This document shows, one piece after another, positions 11,515 through 22,876 of a stretch of 64,000 nucleotides of DNA. Each line of letters starts with the position of its first letter. The first letter of the stretch is position 1. This stretch comes from Elymus sibiricus. Taxonomy: Eukaryota > Streptophyta > Magnoliopsida > Poales > Poaceae. The DNA lies in NCBI GenBank assembly GCA_039707655.1, contig CM077671.1, positions 245,224,595 to 245,288,594 of the forward strand. The letters are read 5' to 3'. The translations under genes were made by a program, and so were the position numbers. The notes under the pieces are model-generated. The model saw only the letters and a program-made list of their open reading frames with translations, searched no databases and was not told the origin of the DNA.

Positions 11515-12460
11515 AAACACAAACTCTAAAACCTCACATAAAGAAAATCCAAATAAGAACCAAGAAGGATGATGCCAAGGATGCAATGCTTTGAGCTCTC
11601 TACGAACGATACGATCAGGCTACTCTCTCGAGATCCCCCCTTGATAGTATGGCAATAAATCCTATAACCCGGTCTCCCAACTAAAACCATGAGACCGGTA
11701 AAATAGAAAACCTATCAAGGACAAACATTTGCCTTGCACACAGTCCACTTGAGCTAGATGATGATGGTCTTGTCCTTGTCAAGATGGACCACATTTCTTG
11801 ATTGTGTCGACTCGATGAAGACTAGTAGAATGCTCCCCCATACTCCACTATGGGTGAGCCTCTATTCAGCACATCTTCACATGTTCACTGTCACCACAAT
11901 GAACGGCAATCTTCAAGCATTTGATCACTTCATGATGATCCACTTGAACTTGCACGCCGCAATCTTGATGACGATCACCACTTGATGTCATCCTCCATGG
12001 GTTACATGATATCTTCCTTTTGATGCACGCCCATGTAAACATACCTAACCCCACAAAGACCATGGGTTAGTACACAAAGTGTAATGGACAATACTTACCA
12101 TACTATTAGATCACTTGATCCCACCCGGTACATCTTCTACACTTTGTGTGTTGATCAACTTGAATCCACACTTTGTAGTTAGTCTTGATCAGCCTTGAAT
12201 CTTATCTTATCTCTTCATAAAGGTGATGTCTTGAAGGTAAACATGAATGTTCATACAATCTTCTTCTTCAAGACATGCTTACAATAGGCTCAATACTCAC
12301 ATGACCAAACTTTGCATAACTCCTTGAATAACACCTTGGTCAACACATAATATTCTTCTAATAACCTTGAAACCAACAAATGGTCTTCAAGCAATGCCTA
12401 TGGGAAAACCCTTCAAATATAACTCAAAGCAACCATTAGTCCATAGGGATTGTCATCAAT
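11515..12460. repeat. Unclassified Triticeae dispersed repeat
   Basis: Contains ttgtccttgtcaagatgga, a 'cccccatactccactatggg' segment and 'tggtctccc' stretches that I associate with a common Triticeae retrotransposon fragment. No LTR boundaries, PBS or open frame were seen. The assignment rests on memory of similar wheat repeats. Confidence 0.35.
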
Positions 12461-13905
12461 TACCAAAACCAAACATGGGGGCACCATCCTCTTTCACCCA
12501 CAACACCCTTGCCTCGCATAAGAGGAAGTACAATAGTCCAGTTAGCAAGATATAAGCAGTTCCATGTCATCAAAATCATAGCTGGAAAGAGAAGCGAGCA
12601 GACACTTGAGCTAGCGTCGGATACATCGCAGGAAACAAGAAATAAAACCCGCATGCAGCAGTGTGAGCCAGCGCTCCTCTCCTTTCCACCAATCAGCGTG
12701 TGTCTTCTTCCCTCCTTCCACATGCAAGCATTAAGTACTAGTAGTAGTTTATAGCCCATCTATTATACTAGCTTGCTATTATGAAGGCTTCAAGTGGCAT
12801 GGCATTGGTATATAGACAGCAACATGCTTTCTTATTAACCATGCTCCAAGAAGCAACGATAGCAGCGGGGCCACTGAAAAGCATTAAATGCAAATCACCA
12901 ACACACAACGCCATTCTGACCAACAGCAACCCAAATAGATTTGGAGGATCTCGCAATGACTTGACTCCCTTGAGACCCACACATGTCGGCGGCCACGCCA
13001 CCAAGGAGTGTGACCTTCCGTGTCTTTAGGAGTCGGTTGGTACCAAGCCCCAACGGCGCACAGTCTACTCGGCCCCGTTGTTGTGTACCCGTCCAAAACC
13101 GTCTATCCTTTTTTGTGCTCCCCTCTCTACAACCGACACCACGTGCTCAACCCTGGGTTATGTATCAGGTAATGATGGTAATTGGAGTGAACCAGATGGC
13201 ACAAACCGCCAGATAGAACTGTATGCGGTGGGTGGGCATGACCCTTGCGGTGTGATGGGATGGACAACAATCTCAATGGTTCTTTGTGTCGCGTCTGCAC
13301 AAACTGGCTAGCCCCAACAACGGGCCTTTCTCCTTGCATGCGCCAACTAGAAACCAACCCAAAGACCGCCAAGTATGTTGCTCTTGTCCATTACTTCATT
13401 GAACATCTGGTAGCCGACACACCAAGTAATGGAACAACCCGCTAACTAGTCCTAATACACCTATATATATGAATAACCCATGCAACATATAAGCTCGAAT
13501 GATTAAGGATACGTATAAAAAAGGCAATATCCAACCACAACATGTGTCCAAGCAACGACATTGCACAACCAAAACCTTTAGGACAAGTTTAATAAAGTGC
13601 CAAGTTATGCAATTAACTTGAATAAGTTCCAACGACTAAAAATATACATAAAAAGGCAAAATCCAACCACAACATTTCTTCAAGCGGTGACACCGCACAT
13701 CATTGTAAGATAATTGGCAACCTCAAAGGGCATATTTTCCCACCTATTTTGTTTTTAGTACACATTTTCTTTATGGGAGCATCTTGCATGCCTTTTCCTT
13801 CGTCATCGCGCATTCGACAAAATTCAGGCTGCTCCAAAGGACCCCTATGAAGCCTGACGTGACCAAAACATCCATATCTGCAATGAACCAATGCAAAAAA
13901 AGCTA
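12461..13905. other. Intergenic DNA without a recognisable gene
   Basis: No coding frame of quality and no LTR ends. The stretch 13040-13330 is one member of a diverged direct repeat with 14170-14470. The phrase aatccaaccacaacat recurs at about 13526 and 13662, and a related stretch (caatatccaaacgaatat) lies near 14130. Confidence 0.5.
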
Positions 13906-14470
13906 CTCCATCCCATATTAGTTGTCGCTCAAATAGATATATCTAGCAGTATTTCAGTGCTAGATACATCGGCTTGAGTGACAATTAATATAGGACAGAG
14001 GGAGTAGTAAACAATTGTCCTAATTCAATCGCCTATAAAAACAACATGTCAAGTACATGGGTGGCTGGGACGAAAGAACAAACACACGAAGAACAACATT
14101 CAACCAAAGTAAGAATATGTAAAAATTGTCAATATCCAAACGAATATTTTTTCAACCAGCGGCATCACACACCATCCCAGCGCCCCAGCGAGACAGACGG
14201 TCTACTCAGCTTCCTTGTCATGTACCTAGTCAAAGCCTTCTGCCCTTTTGTCGTTACCTGCTTTGTACCCGGCCGCCCAAAACCACCTTATCGACGTTGG
14301 ACTATGTATTAGGTAACCACCGTGACTAGAATCGAATAGATGGCAGAACCATACGCGGTGGGTGGACGTGACCGATGTCATGCGATGGGATGGATACTAA
14401 TCTTGATGGCTCTCTGCACCGCATACGCACCAACCATCTAGCCACAGTAGCGTGCATTTCTCCTTCTTTA
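13040..14470. repeat. Diverged direct repeat, two copies ~1.1 kb apart
   Basis: 13040-13330 and 14170-14470 share a series of landmarks in the same order: cagtctactcggcc/cggtctactcagc, tatgtatcaggtaa/tatgtattaggtaa, gcggtgggtgggcatgaccc/gcggtgggtggacgtgacc, and gatgggatgga. The Stowaway MITE lies between the copies. Confidence 0.65.
13906..14004. mobile_element. Stowaway MITE (Tc1/mariner type)
   Basis: About 99 bp with terminal inverted repeats ctccatcccatattagttgtc and gacaattaatataggacaga...gggag, flanked by TA on both sides (13904-13905 and 14005-14006). The interior is almost fully palindromic (tatctagcagtatttcagtg around the centre). The left TIR lacks about 4 bp relative to the right. 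Confidence 0.9.
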
Positions 14471-14644
14471 TGTTGACCAGAAACCTATAGGTGCATACAA
14501 AGAACAAAGAAAGAGCTCGACAGCCTGGAGCACAAGCAGTGGAGACCTGCATGTGCATGGGAAGAACAAAGCAGACTATGGCGACAAGGAAGGTAAAGGA
14601 TGGCAAACGAGAAGACAAGAGGTGGCATAGACTAGAAGGAAACA

Positions 14645-14960
14645 AATCTAAAACGCTACGGCAACGAAAGTACAGCGGCGTGTGGGGCGAACACCATATT
14701 CCGAACATCAGTTGGCACATGGAGCTAACGGGCCGCCGACCACCGCTGACCACGAACGGAGGACGGGCACCGAGAAAGCTGGAAGAATCCCTGCAGCAAC
14801 GAAAAGAGAGCGGTGTGTGGGGTGAACACCATAATCCAAACCTTAGTTGGCACGAAGAGCTATTGGTCCGCCGATGGTGCAGAGCATGAATGCCAAGAAA
14901 ACTGGAAGAAGCCCTGCAGTGTCAAAAAGAGATCGATGTACTAAGGAGAACACCATGACG
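14645..14960. repeat. Tandem repeat, unit ~120-135 bp, about 2.5 copies
   Basis: Units start near 14661, 14796 and 14909. They share gcaacgaaa, gtgtggggcgaacaccat, agttggcac and ctggaagaa..ccctgca. The plus frame 14491-14889 reads through with two copies of SGVWGEHH, but it has no recognisable domain. I regard that frame as non-genic. Confidence 0.6.
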
Positions 14961-14999
14961 TATATACCAAAAGAACCCTCCCCCTCCCTACATCGAACC

Positions 15000-15715
15000 G
15001 CCTCTGCACACAACAAACACACCAAGGACAATCCAACCAGAATGTAACCCACCAACCCACTGACAGGCGGGACCAAAAAGAGAACCATCGGTTCCAAACA
15101 AACCCCAAGCCCACCCACATCGACAACCAGCTCGTACCACCCGAACATACGAGCATGTCACGCAAGCACACACAGGGTGCCCAACAGCATAGCATGCCTT
15201 AGTGGTCCGGGTTCGTTAAACGCTGAGATGACATATAGCGACTCGGGTACACCCCACACACCATACCTAAGAAAAACAACCCAACACGCGTCAAGCAACC
15301 CCCTCGGACCACCTGGCTCCCAGCCATCACAGACGAAACCCGACGTGTGTGAACCGAACAACATAGGAGCAAATGATCAAGCCCGACATCGGAGCACATG
15401 CGTACCCAGCTCAAGTGAATGAAACAACTCGACAAGAAGTGAACGATACTGGCAGACTAACCTGGCCTCACCCAGCGCACACAGAGCAATGCACGATATG
15501 ACGCACACAAGGAGAGACGCAAACCACCGTAGAGAGGTGGCCCCGCGTGCGCCCGTGGCTCATGTGTCATGGATCTCGAGGAAATCGGTGCATACGTGGA
15601 GCGCCCGCAAAAATAGGACGGTCGGGAGCGTGCTAGGGAGCCAGTGATGGGAGGCGCGTGTGAAACGGAGGCCACTCATGGGAGCCGATGTCCCAGGAGG
15701 CGGGTACTTCATCAT
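15000..15715. other. Intergenic DNA, nothing recognised
   Basis: Low-complexity-free, moderately GC-rich DNA. Short open frames on both strands lack domains, start context or splice structure. Confidence 0.4.
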
Positions 15716-16710
15716 CCTTTATAGGAGTAATTGTAAGAGACAACTAAAATCATTCTCACTATGTTTCAAGTTGGTTATGTCCAAACCCATGTTCGCTAAC
15801 ATGTGTTCACATTACTCGACATTTACATGTACCTACGAAACATGGTCATCAATCAATACATGTGCTAGTCTAATATGCATATGTGTCCTCATATGAACTC
15901 CGACTATGGACTAGTTTAGAATAATCATTCAAGCATGCAATTTCACAAACAAGTCACATACTTTCCAACTAATACAATCATATTGTTTAAGGACCATTCG
16001 TTAAATCATGGATACAATGAAGTATAATTATCTCTTTGATTGCCTAAAGGGCATATTTCTAACAGTCTTCCGCTTGCATAGAGTCAATCATTAAGTCCAT
16101 GTGTACCTTTCATACCTCATATCCCTGATCAATGGTCTCCTCTATGAGATGATAATGGTTGAGTATGTGTTTGGAATTCTGGCGGGATCTAGGTTCCTTA
16201 GTGAAATTGCATCTCTTAGATACCCCTATTGGGATTTTGATGATTTATGACACTACCATTGACAGAACTAGCATTTGTATTGAGTTTATTTTAGATTTTT
16301 CCATTCGCTTCAAAGTGGAACTTCAATGGTGACCCTTGCCTACAACTTTCAAAGTTGTCTACCCTAGGCTCTTTGAATATACTTTATCGGCATGTGGTGA
16401 ATCCAAGATTCACACTAAACGACAACCGTACTATACAAGAAAATGTACTTTGGTATGGAACTTCATGAAAGATCTTGAACTCAAAGTGCTAAAAGAATCT
16501 ACTGTAGCCACCTCAATTCTCAGTGTCACTAAGCATCTGTACCTCCGAAGATTTTTCATCTGGTACCACCGATCACTCGTGTTACTATCTTCATAGAGTT
16601 CGAACCCAACTTTTCAAAACGTCAGAGCTGCCACACATTTTTGTTCCGGTGTTACCGAGCCTATCCGGTTGATACATCTCTATGTTAGCTCTGACACCAT
16701 AGAATGAAAC
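15716..16710 (-). mobile_element. Degraded copia element fragments
   Basis: 15716-16064 ends in gcctaaagggcatatttctaaca, the start of a minus-strand copia 3' LTR. A PPT-like stretch follows (16065-16085), as at 55684-55700 in the better preserved copia element. At 16688-16699 gctctgacacca is the reverse complement of the copia primer-binding site (initiator tRNA-Met type TGGTATCAGAGC with one change). The material between has no intact polyprotein frame. Confidence 0.55.
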
Positions 16711-16951
16711 ATTTATTCTTCTTCTTGGAGGCAATGTCATCTTTCTGACCTTGGGTTAGCATTTTATCTTGTTAACTCAAGGATATTGCATACCCTTCCT
16801 GAATAGATTTATCCTTGCCCTTCTTACTTGAGTAGCACAAATCTTTTACACTTTCATTAGATAATTCTGGTTCTCTCCTCACTCCAAGATCCTGAGTGAT
16901 CTTTCTAGCATGCTCTTTATCTTGTGAAATTTGATCTTGTGTGATAGGGGA

Positions 16952-17214
16952 TTTTTTTGGAAAAGGAGGTTACATTCCTGGCCTTTGCATCATTGTGATG
17001 CACACAACCATTCTTACTATTATTAAGGAGACTATATAACAAAGGCAACTATAGTTGAACCATTACAAGATATATAAAAATATCTATGACTAAGTCAACT
17101 TCTTCCGCGGCAACACCTTCAGTAAGGAATAAGCTTACCACGCAGACGTCGCCAAGTTTGACCAAAGACGGCTGAGACAAGGATTTTCATCTTGATTGCC
17201 AAGGCTAGCCACTA
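16952..17214 (-). mobile_element. LINE 3' end fragment
   Basis: Starts with a poly-T run (a poly-A tail on the minus strand) followed by ggaaaaggaggttac...cctttgcatcattgtgatgca, which I recognise as the 3' UTR/tail of Triticeae LINEs. The fragment is 5'-truncated near 17214. No ORF2 was seen. Confidence 0.5.
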
Positions 17215-17475
17215 TACCTGGGCATTCCTCGGGTCGGACCTGTAAAAACCAGACGTGCAAATTCTTGGCCTGAGCCTGGCCCGTCCCAAACAAAAAAGCA
17301 AAAATATAGGCCCGAGCCCAGCCCGAAGAGACTTAAAAGACCAATTTCGGGGCGGGCAGGGTTGGGCCTCCGTGTAAACTATCTGATTTCCCAAGCCTGA
17401 GCCAGGCCCGAAATACACAATGGTCCAAACTTTCAGGCCCAAGCCCGGCGCGAACACTAAACTCGACCCGGCCTG
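17215..17475. repeat. Unclassified repeat with 'gcccgagcccggcc' phrases
   Basis: Repeated cccgagcc/gcccggcc words, as in plant hAT-type MITEs. The left end is cctgggcattcctcgggtc. The right end is cut by the LTR at 17476. Terminal repeats could not be confirmed. Confidence 0.3.
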
Positions 17476-19053
17476 TGATGTGGCCTGAGACTGCGTCGGT
17501 ATTTCTCCAAAGAGGAAGGGATGATGAAGCATAGCTACGGTAATTATTTCCCTCAGTTATGAAACCAAGGTTATCAAACCAGGAGGAGGACCACGCAACG
17601 CTATGTAAACGGTACCTGCACACAAAGAACAAATACTTGCAACCCGACGCTTAAGAGAGGTTGTCAATCTCTCCACAGTAGAAATATAGATTGGTTTGTA
17701 TTAGATTGGATAAATAGATCACACAAGAACACAAAATAAAAGATGCAAATAAAAAGTGCAGCAAGGTATTTTTGGGTTTTTGGAATAATAGATCTGAAAA
17801 CAAATGCGGAAAAAGATAGATCGGAAAGCAATAGATTAAAAGAATAGACCCGGGGGCCGTAGATTTCACTAGTGGCTTCTCTCAAAGATATAGCACACGG
17901 TCAGTAAACAAATTACTGTTGGGCAATTGATAGAATATCAAATAATCATGACGATATCCAAGGCAATGATCAATATATAGGCATCACGTCCAAGATTAGT
18001 AGACCGAAACGATTCTGCATCTACTACTATTACTCCGCACATCGACCGCTATCCAGCATGCATCTAGTGTATTAAGTTCATGGAGAAACGGAGTAATGCA
18101 ATAAGAATGATGACATGATGTAGACAAGATCTATTCATGTAGGAATATACCCCATCTTGTTATCCTTAATAGCAACGATACATGCGTACCTCGCTGCCCC
18201 TTCTGTCACTGGGAGAGGACACCGCAAGATCGAACCCATCACAAAGCACCTATTCCCATGGCAAGAAAAATCGATCTAGTTGGCCTAACTAAACCAAAGA
18301 TTCAAAGAAGAAATACGAGGCTATAAATAATCATGCATATAAGAGATCAAAGAAGACTCAAATAATATTCATGGATAGAAACTGATCATGAACTCAAACT
18401 TCATCGGATCCCAACAAACACACCGCAAAAAGTCATTACATCAAATAGATCTCCAAGAGACCATTGTATTGAGAATCAAAAGAGAGAGAGAAAGCCATCT
18501 AGCTACTGCCTACGGACCCGTAGGTCTATGGTGGACTAGTCACGCATTATCGGAGAGGCACCAATGAGGATGATGAACCCCTTTGTGATGGTGTTAGACT
18601 GGATCTAGTGGTTCTGGAACTTGCGGCAGCTGGAATTGTGTTTCATCGACTCCTCTAGGGTTTTTGGAATTTCTTAGGATTTATGGAGCTGAGAGGCGGT
18701 GGAAAAGACCTCCGTGGGCCCCACAATACATCAGGGCGCGACAGGGGCCTCTGGCGCGCCCTGGTGTATCATGGGCCCCACGGGCCTCCCCCTAGGTGCT
18801 TCCTTGGCTCCCAAGTTGTCTTCTGGTCCAAAAAAATCTCCAAAAAGTTTCGTGGCAATTGGACTCCGTTTGGTAACGATATTCTGCGAAGTAAAAAACA
18901 AGCAAAAAACAGCAACTGGCACTGGGCACTATGTCAATTGGTTAGTCCCAAAAAATGATATAAACTTGCTATAAAATGATTATAAAACATCCAAGAATAA
19001 TAATATAACAGCATGGAACAATCAAAAATTATAGATACGTTGGAGACGTATCA
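17476..19053 (-). repeat. Left outer (3') LTR of array
   Basis: 1578 bp. On the minus strand it starts TGATACGTCTCCAACGTATC and ends CACATCA. The purine-rich aagcttggggatg (minus strand) at 19054-19067 is the polypurine tract, which identifies this as a 3' LTR. Confidence 0.85.
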
Positions 19054-21493
19054 ACATCCCCAAGCTTAATTCCTGCTCGTCCTCGAGTAGGTAAATTATA
19101 AAAACAGAATTTTTTATGTGGAATGCTGCCTAACATGTTTATCACATATTCTTTTCTTTTGTAGCATGGACATTTGGACTTTTAGATGGTTCAAAGAAAT
19201 AGTCTAGTTTTGATATGAAGACTTTAATACTCAAGCATACCAACAAGCAACCATGTCTTTCAAAATATCAACACTAAAGAAAGTTATCTCTAGCCCATCA
19301 TGCTCAATCATTGATCCATTCATGAAACACACTCGAATATTAGCTACACCATGTGCACAAGTATGATCATAGTGCCCCCTAGTTGGTGCTTTATAAGAGA
19401 AGATGGAGACTCAAATAAAAGTAAAATTTGCATAAAGTAAATAGATAGGCCATTCGCAGAGGGAAGTAGGGATTTGTAGAGGTGCCAGAGCTCAAAGCTT
19501 AAATTGAGAGAGAAAAATATTTTGAGAGGCATGCTTTTCCTGTCAACGAAAACGACCGAGTAGTTCTCAATACTTTCCATGCTAGATATATCATAGGCGG
19601 TTCCCAAACAGAAAATAAAGTCTATTCCTTTTTCCAGCATTCTTTCACTATCCATGGCTAGCCGTATCCACGGTTACCTTCCATACCAACACTTTCCAAG
19701 GAATTTATTATTTCACAACATAAAGTAAATTTCTTTTTCATTTAGGGACTGGGCATCCCTATTACCGCAGTACTCTCGTGCAATGACAAGTGAATAAACA
19801 CTCATCTTGAGAATAACACATCTAGCATGGAAAAATATTGGCCACCCCCTGCTGCTTCATGAGCGGTACGGGCACACAAAAAGGAAATTCATTTTGAAAA
19901 TTAGAGATGGCACATACAAATTTTCTTAGAACGGGACGGAAATACCTCATATAGGTAGGTATGATGGATTCATATGGCAAAACTGGGATTAAGGATTTTG
20001 GATGCACAAGTAGTATTTCTACTTAGTACAAGTGGAGGCTAGCAAATAGATTGAGAAGCAACCAACCAAGAAACGAAAATTCACATAAACGGGCATTAAG
20101 CATAACTAACACCGAATAATGCACCACAAGTAGGATGTAATTTCATTGCACAACTATTGACTTTCGTGCTTGCATAGGGAATCACAAACCTTAACACCAA
20201 TATTCGTACTAAAGCATAATTACTCACCAACATGACCCACATATTACTATCATCATGTCTCAAAACTATTAAAAGGAATCAAGTTTTAATGTGTCCAATG
20301 ATCTTCATGAAAGTTTTTATTATATCCCTCTTGAATATCTATCACTTTGGGACTAGTTTCATATATTGCCATTGCTTGTGACAAGCTCTGATAAATTTAA
20401 GTGAAGAACATGAGCATAAAAATTTCATCTCTCAAAATAATATAAGCGAAGCATGAGAGAATTTCTTCAAAATTTACTAATTCTCAAATAAATCTAAGTG
20501 AAGCATGAGAATATTTCTTCAAAAATTTAAAGCACACCGTGCTCTAAAAGATATAAGTGAAGCACTAGAGCAATTCCATAGCTCAAAAAATTTAAGTGAA
20601 GCATATAGAGCAATTCTAACAAATCATAGCATAATTTTGGCTCTCTCAAATAGGTGTGTCCAGAAAGGATACTTATGACAAACTAAAAAGCAAATCAAGC
20701 AAAGACTTGTATAATACAAGACGCTCCAAGCAAAACTCATGATATGTGACGAATAAAAATATAGTTCCAAGTAAAATACCGATGGTCGTTAGAAGAAAGA
20801 GGGGATGCCACTCGGGGCATCCCCAAGCTTAGTTACTTGTTTCTCCTTGGATATTGTCTTGGGGGTGCCATAGCATCCCCAATCTTAGGCTCTTTTCAAT
20901 CCTTATTCCTTCATCCATCGTGATCTCACCCAATACTTGAAAACTTCAATCACACAAAACTCAACAAAACCTTCGTGAGATCCGTTAGTATAATAAAGCA
21001 AATCACCACTCTAAGTACTGTTGAAAACCCATTCATATTTTATTATTGCATTATATCTACTGTATTCTAACTTTACCATGGCTTATACCCTCCAATACAA
21101 ACAATAGATTCATCAAAATAAGCACACAATGCAACGAAAACAGAATTTGTCAAAAACAGAACAGTCTGTAGTAATATGTACTCTAACCATACTTCTGTAA
21201 CTCAAAAAAATCTAAACATTTAGGAAAACGTCAGCAATTTGTATATCAATCTTGTGAAAAAAAAATCAGAATTTTTCGTCGCTTCCGTGATTTTTGAAAA
21301 TTCTCCTACTGGACGCAAAAGTTTCTGTTTTTCAACAAGATCAAATCAACTATCACCCAACATAATCCCAAAGGATTTACTTGGCTCAAACACTAATTAA
21401 AACATAAAAAACACAATCATAACAGTAGCATAATTGTACAAACACTCAAAAACAGAAAGAAAAAGGTAAAAATAAATTGTATTCATTGGGTTG
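19054..21493 (-). other. Array interior, unit 1: non-coding 3' region
   Basis: AT-rich, about 2.4 kb, aligned to 30294-32720. It has no pol motifs. It holds three hairpins (19072-19091, 20801-20824, about 20868-20888), a degenerate repeat (20392-20632), and short minus-strand frames shared with unit 2. The frame 19655-19344 matches 30888-30655 in the stretch FVDRK...KIFFSLNLSFELWHLY. Confidence 0.7.
20392..20632. repeat. Degenerate ~50-bp tandem repeat (unit 1 of array)
   Basis: About five units with the core ataagtgaagcactagagca / atctaagtgaagcatgagaa. The same series is present at about 31630-31862, so it predates the array duplication. Confidence 0.65.
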
Positions 21494-22378
21494 TGTCGGA
21501 TTTCGGGCTCCGCAAAACCCTCAAGGTTCGAACACAGGGGTGTGTGCGAAGATCCCCTGCAGCTTCGCCCTACTAACTCGCCGCTCGATGGTTACTACGG
21601 CGAACTCGCACGATGACGAGGAAGAAGATGAACATGGTGGTTTACCCAGGTTCGGGCCGCTGCGAAGCGTAATACCCTACTCCTGCTTTGGTGGATTGCC
21701 TCTCTGGGAGGTGTGGTGGATGAACTAGTACAGTGGTGAGCGGCCTCGCGAGGGCGCTCGAGTGGTGCTCTTGGCTCTCTGCCTTATCTTGTGCTCTCCC
21801 TGCTCTACTTTGCAGCCTAGCCTCTATATATATCAGTGGCCCGGGTCCTCTTCCCTTATCGCAATGGCGGGAAGGGATCCCACAACGGCCAAATTTGAAG
21901 GGGGACAGGAGTACATCTCCGCCCTGTCCAAAGGTGGTCTTCGCCTGCAAAGTAGCTGTTGATGATGCAGAGGTGGGCTCGGTGATGACATTCGCCCTGC
22001 GGGGCTCGTGGTCGTGGTCTTGTTGCACCGGAATGGAAACCTTTGGGAGGCGCTTTGGGAACCCGCGTACGTCCCTGCTCCCTTTGCACCAAAGGGGAAA
22101 CTGCACCGCCTAGCGCGCTGGCGCCCGCCTGTCCTTCCTTGCGTCATCCTTGACTCCTGAGGCCGAGTTCCGCATAGAGATCTCCGCCGCTCTGGAGGGG
22201 GCCTGAGGAGGCCCACCCCCTGCTGGTCTTGGTGTTGTTCTCCCTCGCGAGCCTGGGGTCCTCGCGAGGGCCTTGTCTTGAGTGGAGTCGTGCCAGGCCG
22301 TGTTTGGCTGATGAGGTGGGCCGTGCCCTGGGCCGCAGGCAGGCAGGTCTGGGTACCCCCGTTCCCAGAACGCCGACA
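21494..22378 (-). repeat. 3' LTR of Tat-like element
   Basis: 885 bp, starting tgtcggatttcgggctcc and ending gaacgccgaca on the plus strand. My manual alignment to the right LTR gives about 27 substitutions and no indels. Confidence 0.9.
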
Positions 22379-22760
22379 GTAGCCCCCGGGCCCAAGGCGT
22401 GCTCGAGCTGGCTTCCGGGCGAAGCCTTGAGGACGGCCCGAAGCGCCGCGGGCCCCAAACGCCTGCGGGTCAGGCTTTACACGCGTCAAGCGCCTGGGCG
22501 GCGACGCCCCCGCTCTTCGAGGGCATCAAGAACCGCCCCAAGTCAAACGGACGCGACGCCCGTGTGCAGCGCCAGCCATCTTTGCCCTTCCTTGAATGCT
22601 GCTGCTGCCTCGGGCCTCTATTCCTCGGGCCACGCGGAAGTGACCCGTAAATCGGTAGGAGAAGCGACGCGGACGGTACTACGCTGATCGAACCACTCCG
22701 CGGCGCCCGAGAGGCGCACGACGCTTGCTCTCCCACGACGCCTCGCGGCTGTAGTTACGC

Positions 22761-22769
22761 CTATAAATC
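22761..22769 (+). promoter_or_regulatory. TATA box of antisense gene
   Basis: ctataaatc at 22761-22769, followed by a GC-rich stretch. The ATG is about 108 bp downstream, giving a predicted 5' UTR of about 80 bp. It lies in the interior of the element, not in the LTR. Confidence 0.55.
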
Positions 22770-22876
22770 CGCCCCCGCCCCTGGCGGGGGGAGGGGGTAT
22801 TGCAGTCTCGAGGTGTCTTCTTGCTTCCATCGCTCCGCAAAGAAAGCCCTCTCCTCTTCCCAGCTTCTCCCCTCCC

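Noticed and set aside
14491..14889. 132-codon plus frame with repeated SGVWGEHH
   Set aside because: The phrase repeats because the DNA is tandemly duplicated. There is no start context, splice signal or similarity to a known family.
21642..22489. Open frames within the 885-bp LTRs
   Set aside because: The same frames occur in both LTRs as a result of the repeat. There is no domain, and LTRs are not coding here.
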